Origin: Streptomyces roseochromogenus subsp. oscitans DS 12.976
GTDB lineage: Bacteria > Actinomycetota > Actinomycetes > Streptomycetales > Streptomycetaceae
Assembly: GCF_000497445.1 (NCBI RefSeq)
Contig: NZ_CM002285.1
Location: 4,153,388-4,217,387 of the forward strand
Reading direction: 5' to 3'
DNA length: 64,000 bases
Under the pieces are notes generated by a model. The model was given only the letters and a program-made list of their open reading frames with translations, had not been told where the DNA came from and ran no database searches. Positions 34,377 to 42,509 of the stretch are shown piece by piece; position 1 is the first letter of the stretch, and each line of letters begins with the position of its first letter. The translations under genes were made by a program, and so were the position numbers.

Positions 34377-35195
34377 ATGGGATCGGGGAATTGGCAGCGC
34401 GCACGGATCATGATCACGGTCAAGACCTATCCGGAACTGTCCGCGAAGTACCACGAGACGAGCTGCGTGGCGGGCATACGGCTCGACCAGGGGGCGCCCC
34501 AGCATGTGCGGCTCTTCCCGGTTCCGTTCCGGCTGCTGAACGAAGAAAGCCAGTTCGCCAGGTACTCGATCGTCGAGGTCGACGTGCAGCGGCACCATGG
34601 GGACCGCCGTCCCGAGAGCTTGCGCCCCAATCTGCAGACCCTCAAGGTCATCGAGCGCCTCGGGACAGCGGACGGCTGGCGCGAACGCTTATCGCATGTT
34701 CGGCCCCTCGTGGCGCCGTCCCTGTGCTCCATAAAGCGGGACCAGGAGGTGCGAGGTACGTCGCTCGGCGTCTTCCGCCCAGCGGAGTTCATTGGCTTCC
34801 GCTTCGCTCCTGCCGAGCCCTGGCCCGCTTCGAAGGCCGCCCTGGCCAATCAGTTGGATCTACTCGCGCAGGACCTTCGCCAACTGGAGTGGGTGCCGCT
34901 TGAGTTCCGGTACAGCTTCCGATGTGCGGATCAGGAGTGCGGCGGTCACGATATGGGGCTGAGAGACTGGGAGGCGGGCGAGTCGTACCGCAAGTTCCTT
35001 CGCAAGTACGGGAAGGACGACGTGGAGGAGAAACTCCGCGAGCGCTGGTTCGACCGGATGGTCTCTCCGGAGAAGGCCGTGCACTGCTTCGTCGGAAACG
35101 TCGCAGCCCGCCCCAAGACCTTTCTGCTGTTGGGCCTATTCTACCCGCGACGGGATGTCGTCGAGAACTTCCAGGAGAGTCTGTTCGACCTGTGA
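34377..35195 (+). CDS. Conserved hypothetical protein, putative DUF488 partner
   Basis: The protein has 272 residues; ATG 34377 follows GGAGGGGGCAACC. It has no membrane segments or signal peptide. Visible features are a beta-rich start (ARIMITVKTYPELSAKYHETSCVAGI), LFPVPFRLL, a C-x4-C-x2-H segment (RCADQECGGHDMG) that could bind zinc, and a C-terminal WFDRMVSPEKAVHCFVGNVAARPKTFLLLGLFYP. It lies 86 bp after the HTH-DUF488 gene on the same strand. I do not recognise the family; the pair looks like a functional unit carried as cargo. Confidence 0.7.
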   Translation: MGSGNWQRARIMITVKTYPELSAKYHETSCVAGIRLDQGAPQHVRLFPVPFRLLNEESQFARYSIVEVDVQRHHGDRRPESLRPNLQTLKVIERLGTADGWRERLSHVRPLVAPSLCSIKRDQEVRGTSLGVFRPAEFIGFRFAPAEPWPASKAALANQLDLLAQDLRQLEWVPLEFRYSFRCADQECGGHDMGLRDWEAGESYRKFLRKYGKDDVEEKLRERWFDRMVSPEKAVHCFVGNVAARPKTFLLLGLFYPRRDVVENFQESLFDL

Positions 35196-35403
35196 GGGTG
35201 AGTACGCAGGGCGGGGTCTCCGAGGCCGGCCGCATCGGGGACCCCGCCGCCGTTCCTAGTGCCGCACCCAGTTTCAACGCACCCGACGCCCACCGAGGGC
35301 ACTGCGCCGATGACCTTGCACGATATGGTCCAACCCCTGCATCACCGGCAGTGGTCTCGTTGCTACACATTCCCGAGTCCGAGGTCTTCCGCGTGATCGC
35401 GGT

Positions 35404-36402
35404 TCAAGCAGCGGGCCCCTCAGCAACAGCCTCCTCGGAGGCGCTAGCAGGGCCATCCGGCAACAGGAAGCTCTCTGGCAGTTGGCTGATCTCCATCTCG
35501 CGTTCTCGCACCGGCGGCAGTTCGATCCCATCCAGGGGGTTGTCGTCCGGGTGGTGAAACAACTCCTTGCGCGCGTTCCACGCGAGCCGGTGGTTCAGCT
35601 CCTTGGCCACCTTCGTGGTCGCCGGAAATTCGAAATCCGGTCCGGGTGACGCCATGATGATGGCCGCTCGCCGATCGATCGGCATGATGATCGCGGCCGC
35701 ATTGCCTATGCCGACGCCGCGCCAACTCGGCATCGTCGCGTCACCCATCAGCGTCACCGGGTGATCCGGAATCAGAAGCGTACGGCGCTGGAACCGGCAC
35801 AGGCCCCATGAGCGCTGCATGAACACCTCGTAGGCTGTCTTCATGGACTGGCCCATCGACACCATGTGGTCGTTGACCGACATCTCGGTGTAGTAGCTGT
35901 CGAAGTCCGTCATCTCCTCCCACAGCGCCTCCACCTCCTCGTCCGAGACGGGCCCTGTGGCGTCCTCTTCGAGGCGTCGACGGATCCCAGGTTTTCCTCC
36001 CATGGCGATCAAGATCTTGCCGAGCTGATCCGCCATCTCGTTGTGTGCTGCACGAGCCGCTGGGATCCGCGCGTGCTGCGCCGCGATCCACTCGGCGACT
36101 ATCGCCCGATCCTCGATGGGCAGGGGCCACATCCCGTTGATGACCTTGCGGATGACCTTCGCCGCCTTCCCCTCCAACTCGGCGAGCAGGTCTTCCACGG
36201 TGTCGTCGAGCTCGCCCGACGCGTCTCGCATCGAGTAGAAGTCGCGGTGGACGGTGACGTCGGCGATCCCGCACAGGCGCAGCTCGCCTCCGTCGAGGGG
36301 TACACGGATGAGACGCTCGCCGTCGGCGAACCGTCGAAGAAGGAGGCGCGGGACGGTGTGGTGGCGGCGCTTCAGCTTCGACTTCCCGGAGGACTTGCTC
36401 AT
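35404..36402 (-). CDS. DUF4238 domain protein
   Basis: The protein has 332 residues. The N-terminus, KLKRRHHTVPRLLLRRFADGERLIRVPLDG, is the diagnostic start of DUF4238 (HH-x-P-x-x-x-L-x-x-F). Mid-protein, LLIPDHPVTLMGD and IIMPIDRRAAIIMASPG are further family blocks. DUF4238 proteins are scattered in bacterial accessory regions and have no proven function. It is transcribed toward the tRNA, opposite to the DUF488 pair. Confidence 0.82.
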   Translation of the reverse strand: MSKSSGKSKLKRRHHTVPRLLLRRFADGERLIRVPLDGGELRLCGIADVTVHRDFYSMRDASGELDDTVEDLLAELEGKAAKVIRKVINGMWPLPIEDRAIVAEWIAAQHARIPAARAAHNEMADQLGKILIAMGGKPGIRRRLEEDATGPVSDEEVEALWEEMTDFDSYYTEMSVNDHMVSMGQSMKTAYEVFMQRSWGLCRFQRRTLLIPDHPVTLMGDATMPSWRGVGIGNAAAIIMPIDRRAAIIMASPGPDFEFPATTKVAKELNHRLAWNARKELFHHPDDNPLDGIELPPVREREMEISQLPESFLLPDGPASASEEAVAEGPAA

Positions 36403-36657
36403 GCCGTGACGATACGGGCAGGCACTGACATTGGCGTGGCCGTTTTCCGGCTCGGCGGCCGGCCGACAGCCTCGCCGCCGCTACTGACTCGCCTGGGTGC
36501 CTGAGGCCGAAGACTGTGGGGAGCGGAGCGCGCCCAAGGCAGTGGTTGGCCTCAATGACCCACCACTGCCCTCAAATCCGTCGCTGGCCGCGGAGCCGAT
36601 CTCCACAACGGCCCACGAGCCGCTACGGGTGAAGCCCGCGAGACGACGGGACACACC

Positions 36658-37800
36658 TCACTGCGCCGCCCCCTCGGGTTCGTCCGCCGCGGACGGATGG
36701 ACGTACCTGCCCTCGTTGAACGGAGTGAACCACGCCTTGAACGCCATCGATGCGACGCCGAGAGCCGCTCCGACGGCGCTCTCGTCGATACCGTCCATGG
36801 AGTCGTCGTAGAGCCACTCGTGATCCATGTCCTCGTAGACGTTGTCGGCGAACGAGTCGAGCGCGGCCGAGACGCCGTCGTCGAGCAGCCCGAAAGTCTC
36901 CAGGGTCACGTTCGTCTCATTCAGCAGCAGCTTCAGCGCGAGTTCCTCGGCGACGCAGCTCAACCGCTGGAAGCTGCCGTCCGTGAAGCGGGTGGTCATG
37001 GCGATCACCGTCACCAGGAAGCGGCGGGCGAAACGGGCGTCGTACTGGAGGGCGTATCGCTCGGGAAGGTCCTCGAAGTGCCACAGGGGACCATCGCATT
37101 CCGCAGCGGTGGTGTCCTCCTCCGTCAGGGTCTGCACGTCTTGGAACAGCTCGTCCACCAAGATTTCCGTCGCGTACACCAAGGCACCAGCAGCAAGTTT
37201 GGCGTCCTCCGGCGAGACGGCGAACTCGATGTCACCGTCTTCTTTCTCGTCGTCTTCGTCGTCCAGGACGCCGAACATCACGGGCGGGAAGGAGCGTAGC
37301 TCGTCTGCCAGTGCCAGCATCTGATCGCGTACTGCCTCAGCTTCCGCCTCGGCGTCATAGCCCTCGCTGTCGTCCTCGACCGTGGGACGCTCGGTATGCC
37401 GGGCCTTACGGTCAGCTGGATCATCGGGCGGGGCATCGGGACCGTCGGCGGCGGCGAGACTCTCCTGGGCGAGCTTCGGGTGCAGTTCGACCTCGCATCG
37501 CTCGATCTGCCAGTCAGCCAACAGCTCGGACCGTTCCAGCAGTTCACCCACGACCGACCGCACAGCCTCCTCGGCGAATTCCAGAGCCGGAGCATCCACG
37601 AACACCTTCAGAAGCGCTCCGCCCGGGTAGACGGCCACGATGCTGTCGAGGAGATCGACTTCCATGCCGTCGGGTCCCTCGATGGCCTCGACCGAGTCGA
37701 AGCCATCCTCCATGAGCGCCACGGCGCCAGCGCGTTGAAGTGGGTCCATCTCCGGAGTGCCCTCCGGAATGTGGGCGTCCACGGTCACTACGTATGTCAC
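36658..37800 (-). CDS. Acidic hypothetical protein
   Basis: The protein has about 380 residues. GTG 37800 (VTYVVTVDAHIPEG) was chosen because an AGGA precedes it by 8 nt. The N-terminal 100 residues alternate beta strands and helices (AIEGPDGMEVDLLDSIVAVYPGGALLKVFVDAPALEFAEEAVRSVV). An acidic linker rich in Asp/Glu follows (DDEDDEKEDGD), then a helical C-terminal half with an FARRFLVTVIAMTTRFTDG core. No known motif is visible. Its low pI is unusual among the Arg-rich neighbours. Confidence 0.65.
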   Translation of the reverse strand: MTYVVTVDAHIPEGTPEMDPLQRAGAVALMEDGFDSVEAIEGPDGMEVDLLDSIVAVYPGGALLKVFVDAPALEFAEEAVRSVVGELLERSELLADWQIERCEVELHPKLAQESLAAADGPDAPPDDPADRKARHTERPTVEDDSEGYDAEAEAEAVRDQMLALADELRSFPPVMFGVLDDEDDEKEDGDIEFAVSPEDAKLAAGALVYATEILVDELFQDVQTLTEEDTTAAECDGPLWHFEDLPERYALQYDARFARRFLVTVIAMTTRFTDGSFQRLSCVAEELALKLLLNETNVTLETFGLLDDGVSAALDSFADNVYEDMDHEWLYDDSMDGIDESAVGAALGVASMAFKAWFTPFNEGRYVHPSAADEPEGAAQ

Positions 37801-37925
37801 GCGTCCGATCCTGGCAGGGATATGCCGCACGACGGGGAGGAATCCGCTCAATCACGAGCACTACGCGTCGAGCCTGAGCGGCGGCCCGGTTGATGTCGGC
37901 GGCGCAGCCGTCGTAGACGTCGTGT

Positions 37926-38378
37926 TCAGCGACCTGGCCAGTGTTTCGGCGGCTCCACAGCAGGGTCTGTGACCTGCAATCGGCTGCGTCGGGAGGGATC
38001 GACGGCCGTGAGAGAGACGAGTCGCTGGCTGTCCGCCTCCTCCAGCTCGGCCAAGGCGTGAGGAAGCGCCGCACATACGGTGGCGATGGCGGTGCCGAGG
38101 CCGACCAAGCCGCCGTGCTTGTTGTTCTGGCGGTACTGGATGCGGTGGAGTCCCGACCGCGCGATCGCCTCGACTTCCATGGGCCGGTTCAGTTGCTTGG
38201 CGTCATTGGTGATGATCGCCTGGAAGCCCTCCGACCTGGCCTTCGCGTACAGCTCGATGTCCTTCGTGCCGGCCCAACCGTTCAGCTCGTGGACGTGCAC
38301 CACGTCGTGCGCGGTCAGAAGAATGCGCACGATCTCGACCATGGGCCTGGGGACGTTCTCATCGAGCAGCAGCTTCAA
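37926..38378 (-). CDS. DUF5615 PIN-like toxin of type II TA pair
   Basis: The protein has 150 residues. It begins MKLLLDENVPRPMVEIVRILL, the first PIN-like acidic motif (L-D-E-N), and continues with GTKDIELYAKARSEGFQAIITNDAKQL, the second acidic cluster (D...TND). DUF5615 proteins are predicted ribonucleases paired with DUF433 antitoxins. The TTG start at 38378 overlaps the antitoxin's TGA stop (TTGA), so translation is coupled. The C-terminal 40 residues diverge from the family. Confidence 0.82.
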   Translation of the reverse strand: MKLLLDENVPRPMVEIVRILLTAHDVVHVHELNGWAGTKDIELYAKARSEGFQAIITNDAKQLNRPMEVEAIARSGLHRIQYRQNNKHGGLVGLGTAIATVCAALPHALAELEEADSQRLVSLTAVDPSRRSRLQVTDPAVEPPKHWPGR

Positions 38379-39016
38379 GCGACAACCTGCCGAGAGCCAT
38401 CGACGTAGCTGTCCACGTAGTCGCTGAAATCGACCGCGTCGCGTGCGGCTGCCGCGCTGACCCCTGGGTAGAAGTCGCTGACCCGGTCCGGGGGCACACC
38501 GTCCCTGACCAAGGCCGCTACCTCTGCGGCGGGAATCCGGGTTCCTTCGATGACCGGCTCACCGCCACGCACAGCGGAGTCGACGGCGACGTTGTCGCGT
38601 GGCTTCAGCAGGTCAGGGATGTACCGGCCGTCCTTGTAGAAGGGAGCAAGCACATCCACCAACTGGTGGATGACCACGTTCCCGCCCCTGATCAGATCGA
38701 CCGCCTGCTCGGGCTCCGCAAGGTAGATCGTGTCCGGTCCCGCGACGAGAGCGTAGGCGGACAGGTGCTCTCGCTCCCCCAGGTCCTCCCGGAGCGTGTC
38801 CACTGCCCTGCGGATCTTCTGCAGGGACGTCTCCTTGCGGAGCTTCACGCAGGCCCGCAGAGCCACCACGTCACGGAAGGAGTACAGGATCGGGCGCGAG
38901 TCGGAGATCTCCGGCACGAGGAGCGCGCCCTGCTTGCCAGAAGCGCGGCGCCAGTGGGAGAGCTGCCGCAGCGTGGCACCGGAAAGGGCCGCGGCGAGCT
39001 TGGGCTCATACGACAC
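38375..39016 (-). CDS. DUF433 antitoxin with MerR-like N-terminal HTH
   Basis: The protein has about 213 residues. GTG 39016 has AGGAGG 6 nt upstream, better than the longer frame to 39235. Residues 10-85 form a MerR-like winged helix (LSGATLRQLSHWRRASG...YSFRDVVALRACVKLRKE). The C-terminal domain is DUF433: VRGGEPVIEGTRIPAAEVAALVRDGVPPDRVSDFYPGVS. It probably neutralises the PIN-like toxin encoded next and autoregulates the operon. Confidence 0.85.
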   Translation of the reverse strand: MSYEPKLAAALSGATLRQLSHWRRASGKQGALLVPEISDSRPILYSFRDVVALRACVKLRKETSLQKIRRAVDTLREDLGEREHLSAYALVAGPDTIYLAEPEQAVDLIRGGNVVIHQLVDVLAPFYKDGRYIPDLLKPRDNVAVDSAVRGGEPVIEGTRIPAAEVAALVRDGVPPDRVSDFYPGVSAAAARDAVDFSDYVDSYVDGSRQVVA

Positions 39017-39135
39017 CGCGTTCCTCCTCTCCGCCCCCATCGGATCTTTGGTGACCGTACTCCATTCTCGTGCCTTCCGCCGAGATCGGAAAAGACGGAC
39101 TCCGTTCGGGGTAATCGGAGCCCGTCTCCCGACCA

Positions 39136-40662
39136 TCAGGCCATCGTCGTGGCACGAGCGCGCAGCAGCCGATCGAGTACGGCGACCGGCGAGCGCGGGT
39201 GCAGGTTCCGACGGACGTCGAGCGCTGCTTCCCACTGCTCGGTCAGGCCGACCTTGAGACGCTCACGCATGCCAGGGGTCACGTGGGCGTACCGCGCCGA
39301 GACCGAGCCGTCAATATGGCCCATGCGCTCGTCCATCAGCACCTTCTCGGTGCCGAGATCCTCCATGTGCGTACGGTGGGAGTGGCGCAGGCCATGCGGG
39401 GTGAGCCCTCTGGCGATGGGCAGCCAGCAGGCGTCGGCCCGGCCTTGGGCGTTGCGGCCACGCACTGGGACACCTGGCCAGGGCTCGCCAAGCAGCGGGG
39501 CCGGGCGGGCCTCCTGAGGTGCTTTCTTCGGGTACCAGCCGGAGGTGGCGGGCGCAAACAGCCAGGTGGCGAAGCCGTTGCGGCGCCAGTGGGCGGCGTT
39601 CTCCGTCGGGGTGCCGCCGCGGATGAAGTTCAGCTCGGTGATGGCGAGTTCGACGCGGGCGCGGGTGTCCTCCCGTACGCGTTCGGGGTGGTTGAGGACG
39701 TTGGACACAGTGCCGGTGGAGACGCCCGCGCGGCGGGCGACGTCCACCAGCTTGGCACCGGTGTGTCCGCCGGTGCGTGCGGTGCCCTGGCCGCGGAAGA
39801 CGTAGCGCTTGCCGTGGCAGGGGCACGGCGTCCGTTTCGTACGGGCGATGTGGTCGGCGACCAGGGCCGACAGCCAGTCCGTCGCGTCGATGGTGCGGTA
39901 GCTGTCGTCCTTGGGCGGGCAGCGGATCAGCTCGCCCGAGTCCAGTTCGTACAGCTGGTGTTCCACGCGTATGGCGCCGGGCCGGGCGAACTCGGTCTCC
40001 AGACCGACGATTTCGCCCCACCGCATCCCTGTGTAGCCCTTGAGGATCACGGCGACGAACTCGTCGTCGCGGCCGGACAGCAGGGCTGCGCGTTCGGCGA
40101 TGAGGAGCAGACCGAGCGGGTCGGTGATCACCTTCTCGGGCCCGCGGTCGCGGGAGCGGCCGGCGCGTTTGCCGCGTCCGCGCCGCTTCGCTGCGGGGTT
40201 GGACGCGATGAGGCCCTCGTCCACGGCGTCTTCCAGTATGAGGTGGAGCGTCGAGCGCCACGTCTTGACACTGGATGCCGCATAGGCGGCCTTCTCCCGC
40301 TTCTCCCAGGTGTCCACGTCCGTGCGGAGGATGCCGGCGAGGGCCTTGTCCTCGAACTCGGGGAGCAGGTGCTCCTCGATGTGGCGGCGGTAGTTCTGCA
40401 TGGTGGACGCGGCCAGGTCCTGGGCGTCGTACCAGCGGCTGGCGTACTCGCCGAAGGTCTCCTGTCCGGCCGCCGGGTCGCGCCAGGTGCCGCGCCGGAC
40501 CTTGGCCTCTTCCTCGTCCGCGGCCTGCTTGGCCTCCCGCTTGGTGGCGAACTTGACCACCGCGCCCGTCGGGTCGACGACGGTGCCGTACTTGCCCTCG
40601 CTGACCTTGTATCTACCGCGCCAGTAACTGCCGCGCTTCTCGGCGAAGCCCACGCCTCGCAT
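39136..40662 (-). CDS. Tyrosine integrase with embedded LacI-type HTH
   Basis: The protein has 508 residues. The N-terminal arm- and core-binding domains include RYKVSEGKYGTVVDP and FGEYASRWYDAQDLAASTMQNYRRHI. All catalytic residues are present: R214 (TGMRWGEIV), K251, H423 and R426 (PHGLRHSH), H449 (MGHID), and Tyr458 (ARYAHVTP). Between K251 and H423 lies a complete LacI-type helix-turn-helix (residues about 304-346, LVDVARRAGVSTGTVSNVLN). Its 3' end points to the tRNA-Pro, the likely target. ATG 40662 is very close to its ribosome site, so GTG 40653 may be used instead. Confidence 0.93.
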   Translation of the reverse strand: MRGVGFAEKRGSYWRGRYKVSEGKYGTVVDPTGAVVKFATKREAKQAADEEEAKVRRGTWRDPAAGQETFGEYASRWYDAQDLAASTMQNYRRHIEEHLLPEFEDKALAGILRTDVDTWEKREKAAYAASSVKTWRSTLHLILEDAVDEGLIASNPAAKRRGRGKRAGRSRDRGPEKVITDPLGLLLIAERAALLSGRDDEFVAVILKGYTGMRWGEIVGLETEFARPGAIRVEHQLYELDSGELIRCPPKDDSYRTIDATDWLSALVADHIARTKRTPCPCHGKRYVFRGQGTARTGGHTGAKLVDVARRAGVSTGTVSNVLNHPERVREDTRARVELAITELNFIRGGTPTENAAHWRRNGFATWLFAPATSGWYPKKAPQEARPAPLLGEPWPGVPVRGRNAQGRADACWLPIARGLTPHGLRHSHRTHMEDLGTEKVLMDERMGHIDGSVSARYAHVTPGMRERLKVGLTEQWEAALDVRRNLHPRSPVAVLDRLLRARATTMA

Positions 40663-40692
40663 CCCCTCCTTTCTCGGATGTGCCGGGTACAG

Positions 40693-41085
40693 CTACGCAG
40701 CAGTGCCGTACTGGGACCTGCGGGGCGGTCGAGCCCTGAGACGTGGGGCGGAGGACGTGGAGGGCCGCGTCTGCCGAGTCGGACGCGACGGCGTCATAGC
40801 CGACTCCGGCGGACTGGCCGGTGACGGCTCCCCCTGGGCTCGCTGTGGCGCCGGCTCCTCGTGGATGCGGATGATCTCGGCGAGGTGGTCTGCGGTGAAG
40901 CGGTAGGCGCGGCCGACTCGTGTGTGCGGTATCAGGCGCCGGCGTGCGCGGTCCTTGACCCACCAGGCCGAGCAGCCGAGGGTCTCGGCGATCTCCTCGG
41001 GGCGGTAGAGACGGGGCAGGGCGGCTTCGCCATCCGTTCGGTGCGGAAGGCGTGCGAGGGCAGGGGGCATCGAGGGGTGGGGCAA
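40693..41085 (-). CDS. Excisionase/MerR-like HTH protein (Xis)
   Basis: The protein has 130 residues. LYRPEEIAETLGCSAWWVKDRARRRLIPHTRVGRAYRFTADHLAEII is the winged-helix excisionase core. The tail is Pro/Ser/Arg-rich and low complexity. It lies 30 bp upstream of the integrase gene on the same strand, the usual xis-int arrangement of actinomycete integrative elements, where it directs excision. Confidence 0.88.
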   Translation of the reverse strand: MPHPSMPPALARLPHRTDGEAALPRLYRPEEIAETLGCSAWWVKDRARRRLIPHTRVGRAYRFTADHLAEIIRIHEEPAPQRAQGEPSPASPPESAMTPSRPTRQTRPSTSSAPRLRARPPRRSQYGTAA

Positions 41086-41142
41086 GAGGGGTGGGTCCTT
41101 CTCGGTGGAGGATGCTCGATCAGCGGCGGCGGGTGGCCCGTC

Positions 41143-41400
41143 TCAGGCGGTGCTCGGTCCCTCCAGCAGCACGAGGGGTGAGACGAGGAGTGCTTCGGCG
41201 ATCGCGACGAGGTCGTCGACGTCGCAACGCCGCTGGGCACGTTCGATTCGAGACAGCATCGTGTTGGACATCGGACGGCCGAGGGCCGTGACGCGGTCGG
41301 CCAACTGACGCTGGGCGAGACCGCGTTCGGTGCGGAGGATTTCGATGGTGTGGGCGGTCCGTATTCCTGCCGGACCCATTTCCAGAGAACGTGCTGCCAT
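41143..41400 (-). CDS. XRE-family element repressor
   Basis: The product has about 85 residues and an HTH (ILRTERGLAQRQLADRVTALGRPMSNTMLSRIERAQRRCDVDDLVAIAEAL). ATG 41400 or 41421 are both in frame. A palindromic operator overlaps its upstream region (41424-41446), and two more copies lie elsewhere in the element. This gives it the position and shape of the maintenance repressor governing the divergent replication operon. Confidence 0.82.
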   Translation of the reverse strand: MAARSLEMGPAGIRTAHTIEILRTERGLAQRQLADRVTALGRPMSNTMLSRIERAQRRCDVDDLVAIAEALLVSPLVLLEGPSTA

Positions 41401-41421
41401 AGATCCAGTTGTAGCGTGCAT

Positions 41422-41904
41422 TCCCCGGTTTGGTTAACCGGTGATCGTCGGCTATGTTGCGCCCGCCTGGTCAGCGAGCAGGGGGAATTTCCAGTCCCTC
41501 AATCTGATGTCGCGCTACCTCACACAGACACCTCGAAGCGCTTCTGACGTGGGGTGTTGTGTTGTAGCTTCGCCGTCGCCAGCGCGTCAATGGCTTCCCG
41601 ATGTGATGCTTCTGGCTCGGTCGGCAGGGCAACTATTTGGTCAACCGGCGATCGTGCCCTACGGTTTTGGTCCCGCCCTCTACCAGCCTGATTTCCTGCG
41701 GCCTTTCTGCCGTGAGAGATTGCGCCGGATCGGGCTGGACTTGCGCGGCCCGGGTGTGGCTATGTTGACGACACCTCCGGAAAACGCAGTCGACTCGCGG
41801 CGCACCCCGCGCCAACAGCCCGACCCCTCCGTTCGAATCCCGCCCCGACCGACGGTGAGCCGTGGTGTCCGCCCACAGGCCGCCGAGTGAGGACCGCCCC
41901 GCTC
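41422..41904. promoter_or_regulatory. Divergent control region between repressor and replication genes
   Basis: About 480 bp with no convincing gene; the long frame at 41441-41890 has no codon bias or ribosome site. It holds operator 1 (41424-41446), a half-conserved operator copy at 41636-41655 (TTTGG then TCAACCGGCGATCGT), and a second GGCTATGTTG at 41758-41767 matching the one beside operator 1. GTTCGAATCCCGCC near 41840 resembles a T-arm but no tRNA surrounds it. Confidence 0.5.
41424..41446. promoter_or_regulatory. Operator palindrome 1 (repressor/replication divergent region)
   Basis: CCCGGTT and AACCGGTGATC flank a 5-bp centre (TGGTT), matching the perfect operator at 47494-47520 in the right arm and partly in the left. 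The following GATCGTCGGCTATGTT is also shared, in inverted orientation, with 47482-47497. Confidence 0.6.
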
Positions 41905-42345
41905 TTGGCACGAATCCGCACCATCAAGCCCGAAGCCTTCGTCTCCGAGTCCCTGGCCACCGTCTCCCTGACCGCGGAACGCACCTTCCTCGGCCTGCTC
42001 ACCCAAGCCGACGACCAGGGCCGCCATCGCGACCACGCCGCGATCATCGCGGGCCAGTTGTGGGTCCTGCGCCCGGAACACACGCCATCCGATGTCGAGA
42101 CGGACCTCGCCCAGCTCGCCGACGCCGGGCTGATCTGCCGCTACAAGGGGCCGGATGACAAGCGGTACCTGCACATCGTCACCTGGCACCAGCACCAGAA
42201 GATCAACCGACCCAGCAAGAGCCGCCTCCCCTCCTGCCCCCACCACGACACACCGGTCGGCACCGCGCCAGGCGTCGCCGCGCCGACTGCGCGGGCCAGC
42301 ATCACGGAGCCCGCACCGCAGCCTCACGGAGCCCTCCGTGAATGA
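41905..42345 (+). CDS. Replication initiator N-terminal part (HTH), ends at in-frame TGA
   Basis: TTG 41905 begins MARIRTIKPEAFVSESLATVSLTAERTFLGLLTQADDQGR, the winged-helix start typical of phage/plasmid replisome-organiser proteins of streptomycetes. It continues with LRPEHTPSDVETDLAQLADAGLICRYKG and HIVTWHQHQKINRPSKSRLP. The frame ends at TGA 42343-42345 just after PHGALRE. The next open frame (42355) is in the same phase and supplies the family's C-terminal domain, so this looks like one gene broken by a nonsense codon. GTG 41887 is an alternative start. Confidence 0.75.
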   Translation: MARIRTIKPEAFVSESLATVSLTAERTFLGLLTQADDQGRHRDHAAIIAGQLWVLRPEHTPSDVETDLAQLADAGLICRYKGPDDKRYLHIVTWHQHQKINRPSKSRLPSCPHHDTPVGTAPGVAAPTARASITEPAPQPHGALRE

Positions 42346-42509
42346 TCCGGGCAAGTGCGCGAGCCTGCGGTGAATCCCAGCGCTGATGACGAAGCCGCAG
42401 GTCAGATCGGCTTCACGGAGCCCTCCGTGAGGGGGCGGGGAGGACTCAGTGCGGCAGCCGTGACGCCTCACGGTTCGGATCTAGGACCTAGGATCATGGA
42501 TCTAGGAGA
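42302..42509. repeat. Palindromic repeats and iterons inside the replication gene (candidate oriV)
   Basis: TCACGGAGCCCTCCGTGA, a perfect 8+2+8 palindrome, occurs at 42324-42341 and 42413-42430, with a half copy at 42302-42312. Then GGATCTAGGA occurs twice within 42477-42510, around CTAGGACCTAG. Clustering of repeats inside a replication gene recalls Streptomyces plasmid origins whose iterons lie within rep. Confidence 0.55.

Noticed and set aside
36403..36657. Possible small gene between DUF4238 and the acidic protein
   Set aside because: The only frame has no ribosome site or recognisable pattern; nothing supportable is seen there.
41833..41860. GTTCGAATCCCGCC resembling a tRNA T-arm, possible attachment site
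   Set aside because: No cloverleaf surrounds it and identity with the tRNA-Pro 3' end is too short to be an att repeat.
41441..41890. 149-codon frame on the + strand before the replication gene
   Set aside because: No ribosome site, no codon bias or known motif, and it overlaps operator-like sequence; treated as regulatory DNA.
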